A program made the translations under genes and the position numbers. Below are positions 1 through 6,067 of a stretch of DNA of 12,394 nt, piece after piece. Source of the stretch: Chthoniobacterales bacterium (GTDB lineage: Bacteria > Verrucomicrobiota > Verrucomicrobiia > Chthoniobacterales > UBA10450); assembly GCA_013697015.1 (NCBI GenBank), contig JACCXL010000032.1, forward strand, positions 1 to 12,394, given 5' to 3'. Positions within the stretch are counted from its first letter, which is position 1, and every line of letters begins with the position of its first letter. The notes beneath the pieces are model-generated. The model saw only the letters and a program-made list of their open reading frames with translations, did no database searches and had not been told where the DNA came from.

Positions 1-333
1 CCGTTCCAGTATCTGATGGTCGGAGCTGCGCTCTGTCTCTTCTATCTGGGTTTGCTTTCAATCTCGGAATTTCTCGGCTTCGGGGTCGCGTACCTGATCG
101 CTGCCGTCGCGGCCACCGGGTTGATCACCTGGTACTGCCGGCATTTCCTGGGAGGGGGCGTGCGAACGCTGATGGTCGGCGCGGGACTGGCCGGCGTTTA
201 CACCTTTCTCTACATCACGCTGCGCCAACAGGATTACGCTCTCCTGCTGGGTTCGATCGCGCTCTTTGTCGTCCTGGCAGTCGTCATGTTTGTGACGCGC
301 AAGGTCGATTGGTACGCCCGCGATATCGCGTAA
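1..333 (+). CDS. creD: CreD family inner membrane protein, C-terminal part (5' end outside window)
   Basis: The frame is open from base 1 and ends at TAA 331-333, giving the last 110 residues of a protein whose start is upstream. It is a run of hydrophobic helices (about four membrane segments) with short polar turns. The wording matches the C-terminus of CreD (CET family inner membrane protein): ALCLFYLGLLSISEFLGF, AYLIAA, then a late block with YALLLGSIALF and TRKVDWY. CreD proteins are usually about 450 residues, so roughly a quarter is present. In enterobacteria creD is a target of the CreBC two-component system and is linked to envelope integrity and colicin tolerance; its biochemical role is not established. 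Any creBC partners would be upstream and cannot be seen. The hydrolase gene begins 37 bases downstream on the same strand. Confidence 0.85.
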   Translation, partial: PFQYLMVGAALCLFYLGLLSISEFLGFGVAYLIAAVAATGLITWYCRHFLGGGVRTLMVGAGLAGVYTFLYITLRQQDYALLLGSIALFVVLAVVMFVTRKVDWYARDIA

Positions 334-370
334 CCAGAGAACGCCAGCAGTTGTATTTCCGCGGAGTCGC

Positions 371-1165
371 GTGGACGGTCTCCCGATGTGCCTGCCGGCC
401 GGCTTGACGATTCTGGTCCTGGGCCTGCTCGGCGCGAGGACCGAGGTAGCCGCGTTGGAGGTGCGTGTGACGCGGGACTCCTACGACGCGGGTGGTCGCC
501 GCATCAATATCGAACATTTTGAGCCAGCGGACGCAGCCGCGAAGGGCGCCGCCGTGGTCCTGCACGGCGCCGGTGGCACGATCTTCGATGGTCCGGAAAT
601 GCGTCGGGTCGCGCGGGCGCTGGCGGAGAACGGATACGACGTTTCGCTGCTCCACTACTTCGATCGCACGGGCACCTTGTTCGCGCGCGACCGCACGATG
701 CAACAAAACTTCGCGCTTTGGCTGGAGACGGTGTGCAAGGGGATCGAGCACGTGCGAGTGACCCGCTCGCAGGGCCGTCCGGTCTATGTCTACGGCTATT
801 CGTTGGGCGGTTTTCTGGCGATCGCGGCCGCCTCCGAGAATCGCGACGTGGCGGCAGTGGCGGAGCACGCGGGCGGCATCTGGAATAATCAAAAAGAGCG
901 CATCGGACGAATGCCGCCGGTTTTAATGATTCATGGCGCGGTCGACCGACGCGTTCCCTTCGACAAATACGCGCGGCCGTTGCTGGCGAAGTTGCGCCGG
1001 GGGAAAGGCGGCGTGGTGACGCACTTCTATGCGCACGAAGACCACGTCTTCATGCCGCCCGCGCTCCGCGATGTGCGGCGCGAAGTTGAGCAATTTTTCG
1101 ATGCCCATCGAAGAGCTCAGGCGCGGGTTGAATCGCCCGCTGCGATGTCGCACGTTAGGCGATAA
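371..1165 (+). CDS. Alpha/beta hydrolase, dienelactone-hydrolase-like, probably exported
   Basis: This is a 264-residue alpha/beta hydrolase. Residues 6-29 are a hydrophobic N-terminal segment resembling a signal peptide, so the enzyme probably acts outside the cytoplasm. The oxyanion-hole motif HGAGG is at 65-69. The nucleophile elbow GYSLGG at 142-147 places the catalytic serine at 144. The acid is probably Asp192 in HGAVDRRVPF, and the base is His225 or His222 in AHEDHVF. Spacing and wording fit the dienelactone hydrolase superfamily; the substrate cannot be predicted. The GTG at 371 is preferred because GGAG at 362-365 lies 5 bases before it. An in-frame ATG at 386 is the alternative and would still leave the hydrophobic segment. 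The last 15 or so residues are Arg-rich, extend past the expected fold end, and overlap the start of the broken cupin gene. Confidence 0.8.
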   Translation: MDGLPMCLPAGLTILVLGLLGARTEVAALEVRVTRDSYDAGGRRINIEHFEPADAAAKGAAVVLHGAGGTIFDGPEMRRVARALAENGYDVSLLHYFDRTGTLFARDRTMQQNFALWLETVCKGIEHVRVTRSQGRPVYVYGYSLGGFLAIAAASENRDVAAVAEHAGGIWNNQKERIGRMPPVLMIHGAVDRRVPFDKYARPLLAKLRRGKGGVVTHFYAHEDHVFMPPALRDVRREVEQFFDAHRRAQARVESPAAMSHVRR

Positions 1166-1461
1166 AGTCGCGAAAATCGCGGACGCGCAGGATTGGTTCG
1201 AGGTGCTACAGACCAGCAGCCGGTCGCAAACGGCGGTCCTGACTTGCAGGAAGGAGAGTCAAGCGGGGAGCAGGCGGAAGAGATCGGAATAGTGACCAGG
1301 TTCTCCTGCTCCTGGGAGATCGACGGACAAGAAGTCACCCTACAGAAAGGCGACATCATTCTGATCGGCGCGGGACAAAACACTGCTTCACCAATCCCGG
1401 AGCGAAGCCAGCGGTGACGTTCAACGTTTACGCGCCGCCCGAATGTCCGCCCAACGCCTAG
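1145..1461 (+). pseudogene. Small cupin-domain protein, broken by about five frameshifts
   Basis: No single frame here gives a good protein, but joined pieces of three frames give a typical cupin of about 105 residues. In order: ATG 1145 with MSH, then after one extra base (g1154) LGDKVAKIADAQDWFEVLQ to about 1243; a shift near 1244 into LQEGESSGEQAEE (to 1282); a shift near 1283-1288 into NSDQVLLLL (1288-1314); a shift back near 1313-1316 into EIDGQEVTLQKGDIILIGAG (to about 1375); and a shift at the A-run 1377-1380 into KHCFTNPGAKPAVTFNV and YAPPECPPNA, ending at TAG 1459-1461. The QxGDxxxIxAGxxHxFxNPG pattern is the second cupin motif. Odd substitutions (C in HCF where R is common, G for P in IGAG) also suggest relaxed selection. 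Adjacent genes are intact, so decay is likelier than general poor sequence. The stop lies 7 bases from the convergent GNAT gene. Confidence 0.8.
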
Positions 1462-1468
1462 CGCTCAA

Positions 1469-1990
1469 TCAAGCGGCGAGGAGCGGCGAGAAATCGTGCG
1501 GGGTACCGACGCCGTTGAATTTAGGATAGAGGAATTTTGCGACAGGCGCGTTCTCCTTCGTGACGCCGGTCGCCTGGGCTAATCCCGCTTCGCGCAAAGT
1601 GGCCAGCGATCGCGCCAGCAAATGGGTGCCGAAGCCACGATTGCGATATTCCATCGACACGCAGGGACCAGGTGAAAGGTGATTCTCGCTCTCCGGTTCG
1701 AGCGAAAGAATACTCGCGCCGATAATCCGTGAGCCGTGCCGAAGAGCGAGACGCACGACGTTTTCCGCCGCGAATGCCTTATCCAGCCAGACTTCGATCG
1801 TCTGCATCACTTCCTGCATCGACGGGTTCCAAGTGGGATCGAGAACAAAAGCGCGGGACATAACCTGGCGGAGTTCGATTTCGTCTTCCGCCGTAGCCGG
1901 CGCGATTTCGTAATGCTCCGGCAGTTCCGCGGCGAGGGGAGCGAAGTTGCTCAGCTCCCAGGTAAACCGGATCCAATTGGTGAATTTCAT
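1469..1990 (-). CDS. GNAT family N-acetyltransferase
   Basis: This 173-residue protein has the length and layout of a single GNAT domain. Motif A, which binds the acetyl-CoA pyrophosphate, is at about 111-121: V-S-M-E-Y-R-N-R-G-F-G, fitting the R/Q-x-x-G-x-G/A signature. It follows the strand ending SPGPCVS and is followed by the long helix THLLARSLATLREAGL. Further on, TGVTKENAPVAKFLYPKF at 141-158 is the usual motif B region, with N147 and the YxKxGF-like ending. GNAT enzymes transfer acetyl from acetyl-CoA to an amine on a small molecule or protein; the acceptor is unknown here. Start ATG is at 1988-1990 with no clear Shine-Dalgarno sequence. It is 164 bases downstream of the pseudo-receiver gene on the same strand, so co-transcription is possible but not shown. 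Confidence 0.8.
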   Translation of the reverse strand: MKFTNWIRFTWELSNFAPLAAELPEHYEIAPATAEDEIELRQVMSRAFVLDPTWNPSMQEVMQTIEVWLDKAFAAENVVRLALRHGSRIIGASILSLEPESENHLSPGPCVSMEYRNRGFGTHLLARSLATLREAGLAQATGVTKENAPVAKFLYPKFNGVGTPHDFSPLLAA

Positions 1991-2154
1991 ACGGGATCGC
2001 CGCCGCTACTATCGTGTAAGTACAACGCGCGGCAACTGCGGTTGGACGGGGGCAAGATGCAAAAAGTTCATGCGACCGCGGACGATCCTGAAATCGCCAT
2101 TCGACGCGCCAACGTGGCGCGGGCGGCGGAGATTTCGGAGTTTTCGGGCCGCGT

Positions 2155-2622
2155 CTAGAGACTCTGAACGGTTTTGAACGTCTCGTAGAAAGACTGATAA
2201 AGCTCGCGATGCTGCGCTACGCCGCGTCGGAGCACAGGCTTAAAGTTGGCGAGATCCGCGATGTTGATGATTTGATCGACGCTCTGGACGAATGCGCCCA
2301 TCGCGTCGTTGGTGGGAAAGCGGTGGCTCAGCAGCACGACGAAATGCTCGCGCCGCAACACTCCCGGGCGCTGCGTCATCTCGAGCAGGATGGGATTATT
2401 CGCGACCGTGGAGCCTTTGAAGTTCTCGTAAATGATCACGACGTTGTAGCTGTAGGTTTTGAGCTTCAGCAGCACGTCTTCCTGGAAAAGGCCGAGGTGC
2501 ACCTTGTAGGTCATGTCGATCAACTGGGGCACGATGATCTTTTGGAATTGCTGGTGATCGACGCAGACCAGCGCGGTGTTATCGCCGACGTCGAAAAATG
2601 AATTATCCGTTTCCTGGTCCAT
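2155..2622 (-). CDS. Pseudo-receiver (CheY-like) domain protein of the pilT cluster
   Basis: This is a 155-residue cytoplasmic protein without membrane segments. Its strand-helix rhythm resembles a receiver domain: a hydrophobic strand ALVCVD (17-22), a strand YNVVIIYENF (59-68) where receivers carry the phosphorylated Asp, and a strand HFVVLLSHRF (93-102) with the Ser that usually follows strand 4. The acidic pair after strand 1 is reduced to VDH. The phospho-acceptor position is Tyr65 or Glu66 rather than Asp, and no convincing conserved Lys is seen. If it is a receiver fold, it is therefore unlikely to be phosphorylated in the normal way. ATG 2622 lies 6 bases after the stop of the second PilT-like ATPase, which implies co-transcription and probably coupled translation. 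That places it as a likely accessory or regulator of pilus retraction. Fold assignment is from pattern only; a novel small alpha/beta protein is the alternative. Confidence 0.55.
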   Translation of the reverse strand: MDQETDNSFFDVGDNTALVCVDHQQFQKIIVPQLIDMTYKVHLGLFQEDVLLKLKTYSYNVVIIYENFKGSTVANNPILLEMTQRPGVLRREHFVVLLSHRFPTNDAMGAFVQSVDQIINIADLANFKPVLRRGVAQHRELYQSFYETFKTVQSL

Positions 2623-2628
2623 GGCGTT

Positions 2629-3795
2629 TTAGCGAAAGGCGTTGACGGGCGCATCGAGGCGAAGACCGGAGTCGAGGTCGTTGTCGACGCCGCGCCCTTT
2701 CTGAATCAGGTCGATGCCGCGCGTGACGCGGCCTTTGCGTGAGGCAAACACCTTCGCGGTTTCCTCGCTGATCTGACCGTTCTCGTAGGCATCGAGAATT
2801 GATTGATCGAACGTCATCCAGCCGAAGGGCGAGCTGGCTTCGATGATTTCGTAGAAGCTGCGGTGCTCGCCTTCGCCGATTGCGATCGTTTCCTGCGTGC
2901 GCAGATTGTTGCCCACGATCTCGGTCAAGAGATGTCGACCGCCCGACACTTTCGGCGCGAGTCGCTGACTGACGATGTAGCGAAGCGTGTCCGAAAGGCG
3001 GACGCGGAGCTGTTGCTCTTCCCCGAGCGAAAAGAGGCCCAGGATACGATTGATCGACTGGCCCGCATCGACCGTGTGCAGTGTGCTCAGAACGAGGTGA
3101 CCCGTTTCCGCTGCCATCAGAGCGATCTCCACGGTGGCGCGGTCGCGCATCTCGCCGACCAGAATCACTTTTGGCGCCTGCCGCAGCGCCGCCCGAAGTC
3201 CGTTCGGATAGTTGTTAAAATCCTGGCCGAGCTCTCGTTGATTGAAGGTTGCGCGCATGGTCGGATGCACGAACTCGATTGGATCTTCGAGCGTAACGAT
3301 ATGCACCGGCTGCGTTTCATTGATCTCGTTTAGGAGCGCCGCCAGCGTGGTCGTTTTGCCACTGCCGGTGGCACCGGTTACCAGGACGAGCCCCGTCTTT
3401 TCTTTCGCGATCTCCTTGAAGATTCCTGGCAGACCGAGTGAGCTCACGGTGGGGACGGCCCCCTCCAGTTTACGCATCACGATCGAGAAGTGTCCCTGCT
3501 GCCGAAAAATGTTCACCCGGAAGCGCGCCTCGCCGTTGAGCGAGTAACTGCAGTCGCAAGATCCGCCCGTCAGATAGTCGTAAATTAAGCGTCGATTCCC
3601 CTGCATCAGCGTGAGCGCGATCTGCTCAGTTTGGAATGGTGTCAGCGCCTCAATTGGAGGATCGACCAGGACCGGCTTCAGCTCGCCGAAGTCTTCCACC
3701 TGCATGGGGTGGCCCACTGAAAAATTCAGATCGGAGATGCCATCATAGGTTTGCAGCATCGCCGAGAGGATATTATCGAGATCGGGAATTCTCAT
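2629..3795 (-). CDS. PilT/PilU-family type IV pilus ATPase (second, divergent copy)
   Basis: This is a 388-residue secretion-type ATPase with the full set of motifs: Walker A GATGSGKT (141-148), Asp box TLEDPIEF (168-175), Walker B ILVGEMRD (211-218, catalytic Glu215) and His box TGHLVLSTLHT (231-241). The PilT N-terminal PAS-like domain occupies about 1-115 but is diverged: the usual SDLHL motif reads SDLNF, and a C-x-C pair sits at 80-82. The AIRNLIRE box of classical PilT is not recognisable near 290-305. A basic, low-homology tail follows 355. These traits make it a PilU-like or accessory retraction ATPase rather than the main PilT. Its ATG overlaps the upstream pilT stop in an ATGA arrangement (3792-3795), so the two are translationally coupled. 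Family proteins work as hexamers at the inner-membrane base of the type IV pilus. Confidence 0.88.
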   Translation of the reverse strand: MRIPDLDNILSAMLQTYDGISDLNFSVGHPMQVEDFGELKPVLVDPPIEALTPFQTEQIALTLMQGNRRLIYDYLTGGSCDCSYSLNGEARFRVNIFRQQGHFSIVMRKLEGAVPTVSSLGLPGIFKEIAKEKTGLVLVTGATGSGKTTTLAALLNEINETQPVHIVTLEDPIEFVHPTMRATFNQRELGQDFNNYPNGLRAALRQAPKVILVGEMRDRATVEIALMAAETGHLVLSTLHTVDAGQSINRILGLFSLGEEQQLRVRLSDTLRYIVSQRLAPKVSGGRHLLTEIVGNNLRTQETIAIGEGEHRSFYEIIEASSPFGWMTFDQSILDAYENGQISEETAKVFASRKGRVTRGIDLIQKGRGVDNDLDSGLRLDAPVNAFR

Positions 3796-4877
3796 ATGTC
3801 TTCCGTCATTTCGGGAGGCGGTTCTTTCAGGAAGGGTCTGAACTTCTTCTTATCGATCGCCTTGTCGTACGCCTCTTCCGCCGAGATGCGGGTGTGTCGC
3901 AGATGATCCATGATCGCGTCATCCAGCGGCTGATTGCCCTTCTTCTTGCCGACCTGGATCATGCCCGGGATTTGATGCGTCTTCGCCTCACGCACCAGGT
4001 TGGCGATGGCCGTGTCGACGACCAAAATCTCCAAGGCCGCCACGCGACCGGGTCGATCGATAGTTTTGAAAAGATTCTGCGCGATCACACCCTTGAGCGA
4101 CTCGGCCAGGGTCGCGCGAATCTGGTTTTGTTGATCGGTTGGGAAAACGTCGATGATTCGATCGACTGCTTTAGCCGCGCTGGAGGTATGGAGCGTTCCA
4201 AAAACGAGGTGACCTGTGGCCGCTGCGGTGAGCGCTAATTCGATCGTTTCGAGATCACGCATTTCTCCGACGAGCAGAATGTCCGGATCTTCGCGCAAAG
4301 CTCCGCGCAAGGCGGCCGCGAAGGAGCGGGTGTGCACGCCCACCTCCCGGTGTTGCACCAGGCAATTCTGGCTGCGATGCACAAACTCGATCGGATCCTC
4401 GACCGTGATGATGTGGTCGTGACGCTGCAGATTAGCGTAATCCATCATCGCCGCGAGGGTGGTCGATTTGCCGGAACCGGTCGGGCCGGTGACGAGCACG
4501 AGTCCCTTTTTCAGCATCGGAAATTTCTTCAGCACGGCGGGTAGATTGAGTTCATCCACCGTCAGCACCTGGGCGGGAATGAGCCGGAAAACGGCAGAGA
4601 TGCCGTACTTCTGCTGGAAGAAATTCGCCCGGTAGCGGGCGACGCCCGGAACTTCGTATCCGAAATCGATGTCGGATGTTTCCTCGAAGAGTTTGATCTT
4701 ACCTTCCGGCGCGATCTCGTAGACCATCGCCTTCAGGTCGTCATTGCGCAGCGGCGGGAAGTCCACCCGCACGAGATCGCCGTTAATGCGAAGCATCGGC
4801 GGATTGTTCGTGGAGAGATGCAGATCGGAGGCCTTCTGCTCGGCCATGAGTTTAAAGAAAGCGTCGATGCGAGCCAT
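3792..4877 (-). CDS. pilT: Type IV pilus retraction ATPase PilT
   Basis: This is a 361-residue protein of normal PilT length. The N-terminal domain contains KASDLHLSTNNPP (15-27) and R-x-N-G-D-L (30-35). The ATPase domain has Walker A GPTGSGKS (131-138), Asp box ITVEDPIEF (157-165), Walker B ILLVGEMRD (200-208, Glu205) and His box TGHLVFGTLHT (221-231). The retraction-specific AIRNLIRE box appears as AIANLVRE (290-297), followed by KTHQIPGMIQ. PilT hexamers use ATP to depolymerise pilin and retract type IV pili, which powers twitching motility and DNA uptake. The start is ATG 4875-4877 with GCGGGA a few bases upstream. It is the first of three tightly packed genes (pilT, second ATPase, pseudo-receiver). 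The response regulator lies 104 bases upstream on the same strand. Assembly genes (pilB, pilC, pilin) are not in this window. Confidence 0.92.
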   Translation of the reverse strand: MARIDAFFKLMAEQKASDLHLSTNNPPMLRINGDLVRVDFPPLRNDDLKAMVYEIAPEGKIKLFEETSDIDFGYEVPGVARYRANFFQQKYGISAVFRLIPAQVLTVDELNLPAVLKKFPMLKKGLVLVTGPTGSGKSTTLAAMMDYANLQRHDHIITVEDPIEFVHRSQNCLVQHREVGVHTRSFAAALRGALREDPDILLVGEMRDLETIELALTAAATGHLVFGTLHTSSAAKAVDRIIDVFPTDQQNQIRATLAESLKGVIAQNLFKTIDRPGRVAALEILVVDTAIANLVREAKTHQIPGMIQVGKKKGNQPLDDAIMDHLRHTRISAEEAYDKAIDKKKFRPFLKEPPPEMTEDI

Positions 4878-4915
4878 GAGGGTCCCGCATTGGAGAAGCT
4901 AAATCAGTGCCACCT

Positions 4916-4935
4916 ACGTTGGATTCAACGTTGGA
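4916..4935. promoter_or_regulatory. Small palindrome plus direct repeat upstream of pilT
   Basis: In the 104-base gap between the response-regulator stop and the pilT start, a 6-bp inverted repeat acgttg-gatt-caacgt (4916-4931) overlaps an 8-bp direct repeat acgttgga (4916-4923 and 4928-4935; 12-base period, about one helical turn). It lies about 40-60 bases upstream of the pilT ATG, where an operator could act. No T-tract follows on either strand, so it does not look like a terminator. A second short hairpin, cccgg/ccggg, lies at 4956-4972. Function is inferred from position only, and chance is possible. Confidence 0.22.
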
Positions 4936-4981
4936 CGCCTCGCTTGGCGGATTTTCCCGGTGCCTGGCCGGGTCCTATGAT

Positions 4982-5812
4982 TTAGGGTCGCGGCGTTTCG
5001 AGCGTGGAGCGGACTTGCTCGAGCAGCTTCTCGCGCGTGTAGGGCTTGGGAATGAAGCCGCGCAGGCCCTGGGCGAGCATGTTGCTCAACTTGCCTTGTT
5101 CCGCGAAGCCGCTGCTCAGCACGACATTCACATTGGGATTGAGCGCACGGAATTCGTCGAAGACGGCGTCCCCGTCCATGACCGGCAAAAAAAAGTCGAG
5201 AATGATGAGGCCGATCTGCCGGCCAATCTGCTGGTAAATATGAAGCGCCTCGAAACCATCGTGTGCGATGATCACCTTATAGCCTTCGTCGGCCAGCATC
5301 TCGGAAGCGACTTTGCCGATTTCAACTTCGTCGTCGACGAGCAGGATCAACTCACGGCTGCCTTTGGGGTTCAGCACCTTTATCTCGGGGGGGATCGCAC
5401 CCGCAGCGGAGCTGGGCGAGGCGGTACCGGCAGGCTTCGCGGCGGCGGTTGCTTTTCCTCCGCCGGCCTTCTTTTTTGCTTCCTTCGGACTGGGAGCGCG
5501 CGACGCCAGCGGCGGCGGCATCACCTTGAAGGCAGCCGGGACCGCGGGTGAGGGCGAACTCTCCGCTTCAGGCTGGGCTTTGCTGGGTGCGACCGGGCCG
5601 GCGCTACGCTCGAGAATTTTCGACGTGACACGATCGAAGATAGCCTGCGCCGCCTTCGAAGCGAGCTCGACGCGCTCGGCGAGCAGATCGATGTAGTTGT
5701 ATTCGCCCTTGTGCTGGCACGCCAAATCCGCATACCGCGAGATTTGCTGCAGCATCGAATTTAGCTCGGTCGAAGTAGTGGCGATCCACTTTAGATCTTC
5801 ATGCTCGAGCAT
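4982..5812 (-). CDS. Response regulator with degenerate histidine-kinase-like N-terminal helices
   Basis: This 276-residue protein has three parts. Residues 1-68 are two amphipathic helices resembling the dimerisation (HisKA) region of hybrid kinases of the HDFNNLL...GYAELA type: here the line reads WIATTSTELNSML then ISRYADLA, with the phospho-accepting His replaced by Thr. Residues 70-148 are a Pro/Ala/Ser/Lys-rich flexible linker. Residues 153-276 are a complete receiver domain: acidic pair D160-D161, phospho-acceptor D206 in LIILDFFLPVMDG, Ser233/234 in VVLSSGF, and K256 in FIPKPY. No ATPase domain is present, so it should receive phosphate from a separate kinase, dimerise through the N-terminus and signal by protein contact, as it has no DNA-binding output. 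The position 104 bases upstream of pilT, same strand, points to control of pilus retraction. The start is ATG 5812 without a clear Shine-Dalgarno sequence. Confidence 0.8.
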   Translation of the reverse strand: MLEHEDLKWIATTSTELNSMLQQISRYADLACQHKGEYNYIDLLAERVELASKAAQAIFDRVTSKILERSAGPVAPSKAQPEAESSPSPAVPAAFKVMPPPLASRAPSPKEAKKKAGGGKATAAAKPAGTASPSSAAGAIPPEIKVLNPKGSRELILLVDDEVEIGKVASEMLADEGYKVIIAHDGFEALHIYQQIGRQIGLIILDFFLPVMDGDAVFDEFRALNPNVNVVLSSGFAEQGKLSNMLAQGLRGFIPKPYTREKLLEQVRSTLETPRP

Positions 5813-6067
5813 ACGGACTTCGCGTTCAGGTCGGATCGCTATCGTTCAGACCAGCCCAACAGACGCAGGCGAGAATGGAAAAGAGTGGGAGAGCAAACGA
5901 ATCAATGGTGAGCATAGACCGGGAGCTTCGGGAATCAGCACGCTTCATGCCTCTTCGGATTCCGCTCGTCAATCGCAATCCGAGACGGAGGCAACCTTCC
6001 CACGAGCTAGCGATCGAACGACGCGCGGAGCGCCGGGCGCGAAGCCTCACGATCGAGGCGGCCTGCG
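5813..6067. other. Intergenic region between the FAD protein and the response regulator
   Basis: There are 255 bases between the stop of the FAD protein (6068) and the start of the response regulator (5812), both minus strand. I see no gene with a recognisable family. The open frames here are Arg/Ser-rich translations typical of GC-rich non-coding DNA. A short hairpin gcctc-acgatc-gaggc lies at 6044-6059 but has no T-tract. The promoter for the receiver-pilT cluster is expected in this gap, but I could not pick out a convincing -35/-10 pair. Confidence 0.5.

Noticed and set aside
2057..2158. A short plus-strand frame starting at ATG 2057 (33 codons, MQKVHATADDPEIAIRRANV...) after a G-rich stretch, ending at TAG 2156-2158
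   Set aside because: It is short, matches no family I recognise, and its stop overlaps the pseudo-receiver stop. It could be the tail of a lost gene, but nothing supports that beyond a plausible composition.
4956..4972. Hairpin cccgg/ccggg after the response-regulator gene as a possible terminator
   Set aside because: The stem is only 5 bp and on the minus strand it is followed by AAAATCC, not a T-run, so it does not fit an intrinsic terminator.
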